In this document: piece after piece, positions 24,401-39,704 of the stretch
How the letters are laid out: the number at the start of each line of letters is the position of its first letter
Position numbering within the stretch: the first letter of the stretch is position 1
Assembly (NCBI GenBank): GCA_020466095.1
Contig: CM035807.1
Location: 37,012,114-37,076,113, forward strand
DNA from: Chlorops oryzae
Taxonomy: Eukaryota; Arthropoda; Insecta; Diptera; Chloropidae
Direction of reading: 5' to 3'
Length of the DNA stretch: 64,000 nt
Made by a program: the position numbers and the translations under genes
Notes under the pieces: generated by a model
Database searches by the model: none
What the model saw: only the letters and a program-made list of their open reading frames with translations
Told to the model about the DNA's origin: nothing

Positions 24401-27400
24401 AACTTATGCCTAATCTCGAAAGCTGTAATCAGTTTCAGATCCAGAGCTATGTATTAAAATCCCGTCGCAACAACGCCTTATATACGTACATATGAACGTA
24501 TTTTGGAACGATTCATAACTGCCATAATTTGATTATTGTGTCCAAAAAGGCCAGACTATTTACAATTTCATATGTAGAAAAATATAGACAATATTTTTTA
24601 TCAAGATGGAAAAATTTGGGGAACAAGCTACGCAGCGAAAAAAATGTTTGGAACAAACTATTTGATAATTATCAATTACTTATATAATGCTCTTCAAATT
24701 TAGACTGAGTGTATGTATTCATATGTGAATATCCCTCATTTATAGGTGTATGTCCTGAAAGATATGAGTGCGCTCAGCAACTTTAAAGGATAAATGTTAA
24801 AGTTAACGGACGCACTTTCAACAATCGCCGTGACCCTTGTGGGTAGAGGCAAATGTCTACGGGATGTGTCATAATTAGCTAAGATCTCGGGTTTGTAACT
24901 TGAGGAGCCAGTTGATTCTTGTTTGATATACAACTGTCTCTCGTTGTTTTCGATTTCGGGGTCTTGCTATCACCATCGAAACGTCGACGAGCCGCTTCAG
25001 CCGTATGAGCCAGGGAGTGAGAAGACTGACAAAAAATCTTTATTTACCACGAAAGCATATGACGAATATGACGAAATCAGATTAAAATCCATTGAAATAC
25101 ATACACAAATGTGTACATGTATTCGTATCGCAAAAGTAATTTTATGTGTGTAAGTCTGTTTTGCACGTTTGCCGTTTTTCCTCACTGTGCATTAATAGAG
25201 CGCGTGAAAGTTTCGCGTGACTTTTGTTAAATGAAGCGGAGGGGAATTTTGAAATTCACAAGCGTTCAACAAGACGACACGTTTAACAATCAACGCGCAA
25301 GCAAACAAATTATAAAAAAAGAAATCGATTAGAAAACGCTACCTCCATCGTCTGTGATAACGAGTAAAATGGTTACTAATCATAAATAAACAACTTGTGC
25401 GAAGTCTGAATTTTTATTAAACGTGAAATCATTTCTTAAAAGTAAGAATGTCAAATTTACAAAATGCAAAAATCGGTGTGAATTTAAGAATTTTTCTCCA
25501 AAATGAAGGTATTTGAAGAGTACTTATTTGAGAAGCCGTAATCTTAAGAAGTAACTGGTCTGAAGCGTATTTATAAGCGTTGCAACGGATAGTGTATCCG
25601 GCCGAATTCCGGATATCCGAAAATAATCCTTCTAAGGCACTTCTCAATGCACAAAACAATATGGGAATTCATTCGAACCCTCGAAGGAGTGAACTCTGAG
25701 AACTCCTTTGCGTTAACTGTCAAAATACATGGAAGCTTTGACGGCTGTTTAAAAAGTTCTCAAAGTTCACTATGTTCGAGGTCTCAATGAATACCCATAA
25801 TGTTTAAGTGATGACACTTTACTTTTCTGTTCATCATTTCTTGTATTCCGTTTCTTTTCGAATCGATAAAATAATTCTTACTAAATAATTGTTTTTAAAA
25901 TCATGCAAGTCTTAAGGCCTTACAGAAATTCCCGTTGGGTAGTTGTCTTAAAACGTATGATTTGCACACATATATAAGGGACCAACAATTATACCCTTAA
26001 CTTATAATTAACAATTATAGAATTATTATAAAAATTACAATTCAATAGTTATTTCAAAACTCTTTGAAGGAAATTAAAAAATAAATATTTATTAAGTTTG
26101 TTGTAGAAAAGTGTCACCGAAAAAGGGACCAAAAAAATGCAACAAAAATAGAAATAGAAATGAGAAGTTTAGCTCATATACTTTCACAGTTAAAAATTCA
26201 TTTCATTTTTTTTTTAAGCATATTACAGAATAAGACCTTTTTCTAAAAATTATATAAAAATTGAAAAATATCCCTTAAATCGTAAGATTTATTTATAAAA
26301 TCAGTTGGTTTTGACGTAACTTAGTGTGCTGAACTCAAATATTCGAACGGTTTTTTAAAATTGGCTCTAGATTCGGAGATATGGATCAAAAACGGTTATT
26401 AAGGGCATTGACTCACTTAACAAGCTGTAACTTCGTTGTTTATTAACTGATTTTTTTTTTTTTCCTCTATAAAAAGTCAAAAGAATGCTCTTTCCAGAAA
26501 TATAAACAACTTGATGAAACTCATACTTATTATTTTTGATCCCTGGTTTAAATTGCTAATTTCATGTGATTTATCCGAAATGCATGAAATGAACTCGATC
26601 GTATAAATATTTTCTAGGATTATTTTGAGATAAGATCGAGGGTATATGCTTGCAAAAAGCATTCATTGTTTGTTGTTGCTTTTATTTTCAATTATCAGCT
26701 GTTTTATAGGATAGGAAGTCCACAACAGAAATCCACAGTCAATTATTGTGTATCACACCAACATAGACTTCTTTCATTGTAGTGGGAAATCCATAGACTT
26801 CACACCATATGTCTGTCAGTAATATATGAGGAAAGTTTCCCAAGTGAAAGTTTGATTTAATCCCCGTAAAATAAGCGATCTCGGATACCACAAGAGCGTG
26901 ACTCTGTGGTGGGTTGCAATACACGAAGGCCACAACGAAAGGACAAACGGGGAGCTCAAAGACACTTCATCGGACCAAAATTTTTTTCTATACCCCAAAA
27001 ACCACACAGTATACAACTTCTTTGGAAATGGGAGGAAAATTGTTTCCACACATCTTGGTTGAAATCAAATGGTTAAAGGCAAGCCAAAAGATTCATCACT
27101 TCCCACCAAATAATCTCTAAAAGATTAGTTTATCTCGGAAGGAAAGCTCTTAAGATCCTCACCGAATACCTCAGAGGGTACTGCAAATTGAGATATCATC
27201 TCAAAAAGATAGGCCTCTCAAACGAATCGACATGCCGATTCTGTGAAATAGACGAAGAAACGTCAGAACACATTCTCTGTGACTGTCCGCCTTTAGTCAG
27301 GCGCGGACTTCTCCACTTTGCGGAGGCGAATGTCGCGAATTATTACAGCTAGTCCTTTTTGGACCAGTTTGGAACTAGACCCAAACTAGACTAGTTGTAA

Positions 27401-30400
27401 TCAGTTTTTTTTTTTAATTTAGCGCCAAAGTTCTTAGAATTTTTCAATTATTCTATATATAAATTTTCATTGAAATCGGGCGTCATGAGTTTTTCGGATT
27501 TTTTCGATTTGTTCATTTAGATTGGTCCAAAACTATAACTTTCTCTGGCCCCCAAAAAATGTTTTTCGTTAATGTCTCATATTTGTTTAATATACCACTG
27601 TGGCCAATATAAGCACTACCAAAGCACAATTTCTCTCGCACCGCCCTTGGTAAGAACTAGTTCGAGAAGCTTTATCAGGACATTTTCAGGGAACTGCACT
27701 CTCCCATCTTCAACCTTCCACCTTCACAAGTTTTTCGAGGTGGTGTGACATAACTTGGAATTTAAGCCAATTTAGCAGCTCTCAATGTTGTTTAAAAGAG
27801 TTTGAAAATTGCACCCTACAAAACGTCCCACAATTCATGAGAAAATCGAAGGAAAATTAGCATATATAAATTTTTCATTCTCACGAAAATCCCTTAAAAA
27901 ATATTGTATTCTCAGACTAACCTGACTAGGGAATCCAATCCCAGAATCGCGGGATCCCGAAACCGCCAATTGGTCACTTTACAATTAAAAGTGACAATAC
28001 TGACTCGTTGATGACTTTTGTAATGTACACGGTAAACTCCAGCTTTTTTCCACTTAAAGCTCAAAGTGCAATATTGCGAGATCCCGATGCAAGGCACCGA
28101 AGCGAGACGCACACAAAATTCAAAACATTCAATCGAGCTCCAAACAGTTCGTAAAATTGAATATTTCTCATTGCGAGGCAGTTTCACAAGTAATGATGGA
28201 GATATTTTTTGAGTACTCGCTGTATGGTACTCGTTTAAGCTAACGAAATATTATAAGAACGGAAAGCAATATATTTTTGAAAATGAACAAATTAAGCAGT
28301 GAACAAGATCAGCAGCTTAAACACCTCATAAGACAGAAGCCAGGCTTGCACTAGTTTTGGCTCGTTTCAAAAATTTTTCATTAAAATATAAGCTCAAGTG
28401 ATAAGTATTAATTTTATGAGTAGTTGGTACTCGTTGGATTGGTTGGCTGGTTGGTTGGTAAGTGTGGCTGCCACCAAGGGTGACACTCTTAGGCCTCACA
28501 TGGGCCCGTTGTGATACCACGAAAAACGGAATCCAAAGCAGAATAAATTTGAAATGCATTAAAACAAATGCTGTTGATGCATTTTTTTTTATATTTAACT
28601 CCGAAAAGATTTCGCCTGAATAGACGAACGGACATGCGGACTAGCTCGACTCGGCTTTTGATCCTGGTGATGAATATGTTAATATGTATGTCTATACCCG
28701 TCGAGCTTAGTTCTAGCTGTTATGGCTGAAGCTGGGTAAAACAAAAAACCAAAAAAAATCACTCAAATATAATAATTCAATTTTTAAAAAGTATCTCACT
28801 TTTAACCTAAAAAAGACTACAGCGGGAATCAAAGATCAAACTTCTCATGTAAGCAGTGTAAACAAGTCAAATTGTAACGGAATATTTTATTATAAGTATG
28901 TATGAAAATCGCGGTCGGTGAAATATGTATGTACATATCGAGCCCTAACCGCCAAATTGACGTAAGCGACAAAAAGCAAATTTTACAGGGGAGATCTCGT
29001 TTGCATTGACTGGGATAGGTACAAATTATAAAATTTATAGTGGAATATCTCCGTTAATATTGAGCTTATTGTCATTATATTTTACTAGGTGATGAGTTTC
29101 AGGCTGTAGAGCATATTTTCATCAAAAACTTAATCTCGGAAAAAATGTCACTTAACTACGTCAATTTGGCGGTTATGGCTCGATACTTATGTAGGTTCCG
29201 AGTCTGCGCTTGCCAGATTTGAAATCTGAAAAATATGCACATCGAGCAATAAAAACGGTAAATTTTAGAGCAAGCAAGGGTGTTATAGTCGGGCAAGACT
29301 GCGGTCATTAGGACAAAGTATTCTGGCATATCCCTAGAATTCTGTTAAATAACTCGCTTGTATCAGCCTCTGTGTCTGTTTTTGACTTGTGCTTTCCAAC
29401 ATCTTATCACAAGTTGTTCTCCACGTTCACGGCTGCTTAGGCAAACATCGGTCAGAATGTGCAGTGATAGGTAGGTTTAATCTGCTCTTATTATATGTCC
29501 GGCCCTTCGTAGTTTTTGTATTTTTATGTTCTATATGATTTTTATGGCTTTCGATCCTCCATTTTCGCAGCGGCCTCCAAATATACGGCGGATTACACAA
29601 AATTTCGTCAAGATAGCTTCACTTCTTCGATACGAATACTGTAATTGGATTTTTCACTGATGGGTTGACAGACCGACAGAGGAACGGATGTGGAAAATTC
29701 GAAACTCTGGTGACGTTGTTCGTTTTTATATATATTTTGGGCTATCTCGAGTCGTTCTGGATATTGCACACAATCGCACACATCGGGTATAAAAATCATG
29801 TAAATTGGATGAACAAAAGAAAAAATTTAATAAAAGCAAGTAAGGGTGTTATAGTCAGGCGAGCCTGACAATAGAATACCCGACACAGGCACACATGTTC
29901 AAATAATTTTTAATATCAAGAGGTGTTTAAGGCCATTAGAGGCCCCATATACCGACTTTTGTTGCATTTCTTTATGAAAACCACCCTTTTGCCACGCCCA
30001 CTTTTCCAATTTTTTTGTTTTCTAATCGGATGCCTTAATATACGCTCAAATTCTAAGTTTCAGTGGAATATCTCAAAAAAATCCGATTTTGGGTACCCTT
30101 TATATTTGAGGTACCCTTTACAATGGACCGATCTAGGAAATTTTTTGGAGGATGTTTATGGCTACAAAAGAAGCATAAGTGCCAACTGTCGTTCAGGTCC
30201 CATTTGAATTTCGGGTGTAGGGGACGATTTTCTAAAAACGCCCTTCTGCCACGCCCACTTTTTAAATTTTAGGACATCGTATTACTTGATCGTTAAAAAA
30301 AAATGCGTAAAATTCCTGGCTGCACATCAGATACGCATCTTCTTTGTGTAAAATGCAATTGGAACCTTGCTGTAAAAACATGTTTCTACGATTTTCACAA

Positions 30401-33400
30401 TAATTTAATGAACGACCCTGCGGTAATGAGCCAAGTCAATTTCCTAAGAAGGACTGGCCTTTGACTGGTCCTACCGGTTATATTATGGCCATATATCCAT
30501 CAAATTCGGAAATTCGGCTAGCCGGCGGCCGGTGTTCAACGAGCTGGCTTAAGAGTAGCATGTAAATCAGTGATGGCCAAACCTATACTTAAACATTCAT
30601 AATTGTGTGTGTGAATACACTGTCAACTTCGCTGTGATTTGCATTGACGAAGTTTGTTTTTTACACACACGAACGCAGCCGACCGGTTTTCGCACGAATC
30701 GGTATACGCTATACGTCTGCGATTGCGACTGCTTTGTCGGCAGAAATTTGTCTTCCAAGCACATGTGCTTGGGCAATCGAAATTTGACCGACACTGATGT
30801 AAATGACTCTTTCATCAACTTAGAAAATATGTAAGAAAATGGTTTTTTATTTTCCTTATTTGACTATCCTAAAACCAGACAAAATTGCGATAATTGACTC
30901 AAAAAAACTGACCTACGGTCAGCCGTTTTGCGGACTAGTCGCTCTTCAATGACAGGCTTATGTTAAAAAGATAAGTTGATTACATTAGAAGTGGAATTAT
31001 GAGGGGACTAGTACTGGTAGCATGAAGGACTGACCGACTTCGTTCAGTCCATATTACTGCAGGGGAATTACAAAATCCCAAACACAATAAAATTCCATAC
31101 AAACATGTTTTGTTTTTTTTTTTATTTAATAAACTGAAAAAATGTTTGTTTCATAAAATTTCATTTATTGTTCATTTTGGATGCGTTTATGCCCAAGTCC
31201 ATCTAAAGACGGGGTCAATATTTTTACCGTAACACGCGAACCAAGCCCTTTAATGAAAAAATAACTCCAGATTCGTTTTTCTCGACCCAAAATGACTTGT
31301 TCTAATCTGATTTTTTCATTGCAAACAAAAATTGTGGCATTAGAGGGCTAAGACTGTCTGTGACTATTTAAAATAAAAGAACATATAGCACCCTGACAAC
31401 TAAACTGACACAACTCAAAATTTCTGAAATTCGAGTTATGCTATGAATCTTGTTCCCAAGTCATCCGTCTACCTACAGGAAAAATTCCATTCAATTTTTC
31501 TCATTATAAAAGGCTGAAAAAAAGCCGTAATGTCTTTTTTCCTGCTTTGATCGACACTGCGACGAATTTTGTTTTTCGCGTTTTCTGAAAAATGGCTAAT
31601 TTTGAGTTGTGCCACTTTAGTGGACCGGGTGCGATATGTACTTCCAAAGCGACCGAGTACTCCACACAATATTTTTACATTCTACCATTCTAGCAATCTA
31701 TTTCTACCAATACCAATTTTAAAAAAGTCAATCAATTCGCTACAGCTGTATTCGTCATTATGCTTTAATAATAATAATAATGTGGGACGTTGGAGAGCCT
31801 CAGCTCTCATCAAGTAGCCCCACCGAATTGAAGGATCATCTGAAGTAGACCACAGTAGCGTTGGGTCCATTTTCGTCCTTCAAGACTCTTAAGGAGAGCT
31901 GAATTCCTTAAATTAGGCTTCCGTTCTTATAAAGAGTCTCTGTATGCTGACTGATGTTTGTCGTCTGTAATCTCCTGTGACTAATGACGATATTTACCAT
32001 TATCCATCCCGCGGAGTTCCCGACGAGCACGTCAGTACCGAATTGTTAACTTTGAACTGGCGTTAACCGTGTGATGCTAGCTGTTTCAGCTAGGATTACA
32101 GCAATCCCAGCCCCAACCATTAGATTTCACTAGATGCGTCGTCTTGATTGTTGTTCCAAAAAGCGCTCGGTCTCAACTCTCATGACTACGCCATCCGTAA
32201 TTGCAAGGAGGTCTTTGACCTTAAGCCTGGCAAACTCGTCCTCACCAATCGAATGGTATCCCGTCATTGCGATTCTTCTTCTTGCCAGTGCAGGACAGTG
32301 GCACACAATGTGTACCGCCGTCTCACTGTCCTCAAGGCACAGTCTACATGTGTCATCCGCAGCAAGACTCATCTTCCTGAGGGGGCACAGGAGGTTGCCA
32401 TGTCCTGTTACCAAGGTTGTCAACCAGCTGGGGGTGCTTCGTTTAAGACCAAGCGCCGTCGTTGCCTCCGTGACCAATGGCTTCTTCAACGCTAACTTCG
32501 CCTGTGTGCATGTACTTAACCTGCAATGTTGGTGCAGTAGGTCTATCCATTCTGTGACAGCCGAAGTGACCTTCCTCCACCCTAGTGGACCACATGGCTC
32601 TCGACCATAGGGGTCCTGGCTGGCACCTTTTCTCGCACGGTAGTCAGCCCTCTTATACCAGAGTGTCCTCTAACCCACATAAGTATGACTTCATTTCTGG
32701 AAGCACACTCTCGGAGTTTTACAGCACACTCCTATACCAGACTGTAGTGAGTGGTCATTACACTTTCAATCACTCCAATTTCTAAATCTTATAACAATAT
32801 ATAAAAGGCGTAGAAGCTTCAAATTCGCAACATAGGTTCACTAAGGCGAATGAAAGGTGTAGGAAAAAATTTATGTGGCCCGCCCACTTCCACGCACAAA
32901 AACATAGTGCGCCAATAACGTCGGGACGCTGGGTATTTTAAAGTCGGGCTTGACCGACTTTAGCTTTCTTACTTGTTAAAAACTCTTTTCATATTTCGTC
33001 AGTTGGCTTCTCTTTTTGTACAACCAGATAACCATCAAGATTTGCGCCTCTTTGGTGTATTAGTTTGTCGTTTATTTTCTTAATTAAGTATTTGTAGCAA
33101 AGAGTAACCATCAAGTCTTTTTCCTATAATTTAGAATCTAGCATAATCAAGAAGTTCACCAATAGCTTCTAAGCCAATGGTTGGATCGAAAGGTGTTTTA
33201 GGCATCGTCGATAGGGAATTTAATTACCCTTAATTTTATAGCTTAAACCTATAAAGCGGTTAAGTATGTCCGGAGATAATTGGAATTTACCAACCATACT
33301 TTTTTCAAAACTCAAAAATCGGAAAACAGCCTATATCTCGAAAACTGTTCTACTTAAAAATTCCCTGAATATTCGGATTCAGCAGTAAATTTTACTTAAG

Positions 33401-36400
33401 AAATGACCATCAGATGGTACAGGTCAGATTTTTCGTAAACTATTGAAGCGTTTTGATATTTTACCCAAACCATTGTGATTTATCAAAAAGAGGATCACCT
33501 CCGTTGCAAATAGAACTCTTCTTAAATAAGCATGGACACGGACACAGTAAGGCATCTCGATTTATTTAGTTATCATAAAATTAAATCATTTAAAAACGGA
33601 AAGAGATTTTTAGAAGTCTTCCAAGTTTGAAGAGCAAACACTTAGTTTCTAAGTATGCCTAACGATAATTCATGAGAATTTTTTTTTTAGTTTTTCTTCA
33701 AAAGAATGCTTCCAATAATTGTTGAATGCTGTTCTTTTATGTCTATGCTTTAATCTGATAGTCCCCATCGGAATAAACCGTAAGGCCTCAAATTTCTCTT
33801 CCATTATTTTTTGATAGAATATTAAAGTATAGAATTCTTGTATGAATCAGTAGTGGAAAGTATATTAAACCAGTAATGCCTAACTAAGTAGTATTATTTA
33901 TGAACAAAAACTTAAACTCATAATTTATGATTATGAATTTGGTGTTTACAACCTATATGGAAAAAGTATGTTTTAAAGCAGGGCTGTCCCAAACTATTTT
34001 TTCTCTGAGCCAAAAATGTTGCTCGCGACAAGCTCCCCGAGCCACTTTTCGAAAAATAAAATTTCGAACCTTCGCCCTCACCCGAATCTCTGGTCAACCA
34101 CCACACTAGCCACAAGTGGCTCGCGAGCCTAAGTTTGGACAGCCCTGTTTTAAAGTAAGCAAAACCCTAAAAAGATGGAACATTTTTTTGAAAATATAAA
34201 GTAAAATCGTACTTCTTTTAAGAAGTTTGTGCCAAATGAATAAACTAAGTAAGCATAACGCTGTTGCCTAAGCCACATACATATATAGAAAATCTTCTGC
34301 TGCTATATGATATAAATTCTCAAAATTTCGTCTTACGTCCCAGTGGTGCGTTCAGCCCTGAGGTGTTACAATTTTTCTGGCCTGAATGGTTAGGCCAATA
34401 CTTGAGTTCCAGCGATATCCCCTGATTTCCTTTTGTTAACCGATGTTATAGAAATTGCGAGACGTATAATTTTTTGAATACAAAAAGGACCGAAAGTTTA
34501 ACACCCTGTATCTAGGCACCCGGTCAATATTTCCCCTCCTCCTTTTGCACAATTCATGTACTTTCATAGAGCAACATTTCCACCAAGTTTCATCAAAATC
34601 CAAGTTATGAAGTTTTTTGAGCGGGTACACTTGACGTGAAATGCCCCATATGTCCATTTGTCCGTCGGTCCGTCTGTATGTGTTCGGATCTCCTCCGAAA
34701 CGGCTGGACCAACCAAGTCGAAATTTGGCACACAGGTATATCGGGATTCGAGTATGATCCTAATTAAAAATGGGAGACATCCGCTCACTGCCACGCCCAC
34801 AAATGAATTTAATGTATTTTCAGTAAAATGCTTGTAACTTGCGAACCACTCAACACATTCCATTGATATTTGGTGTGGTGGTAAACTACGAAAAGGGACA
34901 TATGCTGGAAAAAATATCCGTCCTCCTCGAGCCACGCCCGCAAATAAGGGTTTATCGTAACTTGTAAATTAAAAGGCGTAGGCGTAACTCCCTTTTTAAA
35001 CCGGGACCTTCATCGCTGAAAGCAGTCGAAAACATCAACAGGCATGACAGCTTCGCTTCTCCGGTGTAGCCCAAACTCATGCCTGAGCTCGATGCTCTTG
35101 AATACAAAAAGTTTGGGACATTTTTGTGGCTCTCATTTCATATGCTGCTTAATTTCCTTATTCCACCTGAAGTTCATGCAGGACGAATTCATAAGGTGTG
35201 TGGCCTTATTTCGGATATGACTTCTACATACATGCCATAGGGCCGGCTCCGCTGGGGTGGTAATGACATAGCTGTGTTCAAAATATAGCATTCCGTAAGG
35301 AGTTCTTCGCATGAAGTTTCTGTGAAAAAATTCAGATTTTTCCCACTGGGTATCGTCATTGTACATTATTTTTAATACGCAAATAGCTCAATACATATGC
35401 AATGTAGCAAATGAATGAAATCAACGAGATTATCTCAAAGTCTCAAATTTGTTTGGGGGATTTTTGTTTATAATTGCATGTTGCCAAGCCAAAATTCTGT
35501 TTCATTTATTTATTTTTGGTTTTTTGACAAGCGATAACGGCACGTGAATGTATTTCGAAATCAAAACAGAAACATAAAACGAGAGAAATTCAACTTGACT
35601 GGTCAGCGGCATAGGCTGTGAATGTGTGTTCATGAAGATTTTGTGTTTGTGATTATTTTTTTAGTAAACAAAAACTTGGGAAGGCAAATTTAAAACAGGA
35701 AGCCTTAAAAAATCTTTGGCTGTAATGATCTTTGCATACTTAACAGCTTTGATTTAAATATGTGCCTATAAGGAATTTTTGAACTTGATTGAATTTACTC
35801 GGTGGAGTCAAATCGATGATACTTATCGATGAAAATCAGTACCCACTAGTACTGGGCACTAGTTCGTAGCTGGTGAAATTATATCTTACTAGCGACCACT
35901 TTTAGTTACTTTGTCAACCCTAAGCCATGCATTTGATCATATCGTTTGTTTTATGAAATGTCCCCAAATTGGGTCAATCGCCAGCACATCGTTTACCGCG
36001 AATCAGTGGAAATGGTGAAAAGCGCAGCATAATCGAAGTTTAATTATACCCAGCGTAAGCAGGGTATATTAGTTTTGTGCAAATCTTGCCAGAACAGCCA
36101 GAGCTAAGCTCCGTAGATAAAGACATATATATATATTCTTGATCAGGATCAAAAACTGAATCTATTATGATATGTCCATTTGTCCGTCCGTCCGTGGTCG
36201 GATCTCCTCCGAAACGGCTGGACCAACCAAGTCGAAATTTGGCACACAGGTATATCGGGATCCGAGTATGATCCTAAGTAAAACTGGGAGGCCTCCGCCC
36301 ACTACCACGCCCACAAATGAGTTTAATGTGTTTTCAGTAAAATGCTTGCAACTTGCGAACCACTCAACACAATTAATTGATATTTAATGTACTGGTATAT

Positions 36401-39400
36401 TTAAAAATTTTTAGTCGAAAATCAAGAATTTCGTGCTTAATAGTCTGTTCAGAATGAAAATTCTTGATTCAAGAATTAAACCCTTAATATTTCAAGAACG
36501 TTTTTAAGAATGCTTTTTTTTAGAATGCATTCTTGAAAAAATTCTTAAATTTTGCAGGCTTTTTAGAAGCTATAGAAGCTTCAATTACGCAACAAAAATT
36601 TATGTAGCCCGCCCACTGCCACGCCCACAAATGGAGATTTTTCGTATCTTCTGAAGTAAAAGGCGTTGAAGGTTCAAATTCGCAACATGGGTTGACCAAG
36701 GCGAATGAAAGATGTAGGAAAAAAATTGATGTGGCCCGCCCATTGCCACGCCCACAAGTGGAGAGGCAAAACATAGTGCGCCAATAATGTAGGGACGCTG
36801 GGTATTTCAAAGTCGAGCTTGAACGACTTTGGCTTTCTTACTTGTTTTTTCGTTTACGCTTCCTGTCGCTTTCGTCCGAATACATTTTTCCGCTCGGTGG
36901 TTCGGCGTTCGCTTGCTATGGGGTCAGTCAAGTAAGTACCCATCTCCGTATATGGTAGTTCGGTAGGTACTTCCAGTATGGCCAATCGACACCTACAGAA
37001 TTGCAGGATAGCTAAAATTTGAAACATTTTGATGAAGTTCTAGATTTGAACATATTTTAGGGCTTTAAACGTTATTTTAAAAAATTGGAAATGTGGGCGT
37101 GTCAAAAGGGCATTTTTCGAAAATTGGCATGTAAGCTTCATCTTTGATTACGCTGCTCAACACTAAATTTGCCTTTGACTTGAAACCAACTTTTTTTTGT
37201 CGTATTTGTTTCGCTGAATCTAAATATATGCTTAAAATTTGAAAGTTAGCTCGTGTTTTTTAAATATTCGCTAGGAAAGGTTTTGCGATTTGTGGTCAAT
37301 ATTTTTTAGTCGTAGCCCCATTACCGTTCGACCGGTTCGAAAAATCTTTAATTTATATGAAAGAAGAGTAAATATACAACATATTCCTCATATAATATAT
37401 ATGGATGAAATCGGTTCAACAGTTTAGGCGCTATAGGTCGATAAAGGCAAACATTTTATGAAATTTTGAACAACTTTGTACAAAAACGTCATTTCAAACC
37501 CATATAATTTCCGAAAAGTAAGACCTTATATTTAAGCCTCTGATTAAAATATACACAGCTAACTGTTTATCTGTGTGGGTTATTGTAATGTCTGGCTCAC
37601 CTGACTATAACACCTTTACTTGTTTTTGTTTGAATTTGAGTTTCAAAACGATGGTGCTAATTAAAAAGTATGTTCGTCACGCTTATACACAGAGGTTGTC
37701 AATAACCAAACATAAACTAACACAAGTAAGAGAGCTTAAGTCGGTCAAGCTCGACTTCGATATACATAGGTACCTAGCGCCTCGACAATATTGACGCACC
37801 ACGTTTTGCCATTCCATATGGAAGTTACCAAAAATCTCAATTTGTTGGCGTGGCAGTGGGCGGATATCGCCCATATTAACGTTATTGGTCCAGTCGCTTG
37901 CAGGGAGGTCCGACCACAGGCGGACATTTCTAAATCGATTGAGTTTTCGATCCTGATCAAGAATTTATACATGCGTTTATATCTACGGAGCTTTGTTCTA
38001 GCTATTACAAGATTCGCACATGAAATTTTATTTTGCAATCAAATAAATGTAAAACGCTATTTATTATAAGTCATTTTCAAGAAAAATCGATTTGGAAACA
38101 GTGATATGCATATAAAACGTTTATTTTTTAGGATAGGATTTGGCAACATATGTGAAGTATTTTCTATTGTGATAAGTATAAGATACATCTTCTTCATTTG
38201 GAATACATGTTTTGTTCGATCTTCTCAAACTTTTTGGCTTGAGCTTTTATTTTACAATCTTCAATGTAATCTCCTTCCGCCCTATGCTCCGACCGGGAGT
38301 GACGTGTACTGTATATACATAAAATACGTAATGTATGTTGAGGAATAATAAAAATAAAAATTTAATTTTCTAAACTAAGAGAAATAGGCGTCATTAATGA
38401 GAATCTTTCCAAGATTGGTTTATTATTACACGTTCCTCCACAATAAGGGTCTGTTAGGAAAATCACTGAAATCTTTTTAATGGAGCTGCAATCGTCCGAG
38501 TTAACTCATTTTGATTTTAGCTTAGAATTTTTAAATCATTTTCCAGCCTTAAGATTGAAATCACAATTTCTAAAACAACCTATGCCCGAATTTGAAACAC
38601 CCTAAATGTATTTTTGAAATCTGGGAGTTATTTTCTTTCCCTTAGCAAAGAAACAGCAATTCGCAAAATGCGTCAAGGCTGCAAAATGTTTTCAAATTGA
38701 TTTGATTTAAAAATTCGAAGCTAAAATCAAAATGAGTTAACTCGGAAATGGCGTCCGGAAAATCTCTTATAACTTCTTTATTTTCCGATTTGGAAGAAAT
38801 TTTGTTTACTATATACGTTAAATATACGTTTATCATTTTTAGTTACCGAAAAAAAATAAAAAAAAATTTTTTGTACTTAAAAGTTAAAATGAAATTTTGA
38901 AAATTAAAAAAAAAACAAGTAAAGAAGTTTACATCGGCTAAGCCGATTGCACACATACCTTTTCCTCAGCCTGAAATATGTTAAAACATTACCTTAACAA
39001 AACTTCCTGCCGTTTTCGTTGTTCTAGCTTGGATATCTATTTATACCTTATCTGTACTTCGATTTAGCTTCTAAAACTCGAGATTATTATTAAGCACAAA
39101 ATTTTCGCGGATGGTGAGCATGGTCAAGTTTTAACCGTTAGAGGACATTTTGTCTAGCTGCGAAATACTCAATTCAAAATAGTGAAAACCAAATTTTTGC
39201 GAATTTCGCGAATGGTGGTCATGGTCAAAATTTAACCATAAGTGACGACTTTATTTGGCGGCAAAATACACAACCAGAAGAAGCAAAAAAAAAAAATTCA
39301 TTTTTGTATACAGATATGAGAATAAGAGAAAGAGTGTTTTTTTCTAATGTGTAGGATGATGACCATAGTTATAGCGATGTCGCAATTTTTTTCAGCGAAA

Positions 39401-39655
39401 GCTTAAGTCTACATCGTAGCTATACACACACCAAATTTCAATAAGCTGGGATGTAAAGTAAAAAAGTTATCCACGAAAAACGTTAAAAATCGTGATTTTT
39501 GAAACTTCTGAACCACTTCCTACGACCCAAGAAGGAATTACGAAAAAAATTTGTATGCAGTTTTTCGGACATTTACCTGGTTCAAGTCCATGCCAAATTT
39601 TAATATAATATCTTTCATGGCTTAGGAGTAAATTACGAAAAACTAAAGTGTGACC

Positions 39656-39704
<49 letters not shown>

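Noticed and set aside
32134..32610. 158- and 115-codon plus-strand frames
   Set aside because: They are antisense shadows of the minus-strand RNase H/zinc-binding retrotransposon end.
35541..35546. CACGTG at 35541 (and at 11505) as a cwo enhancer
   Set aside because: Isolated sites far from any other E-box; chance occurrence is likely. CACGTG at 51147 and 51609 lies in coding sequence.
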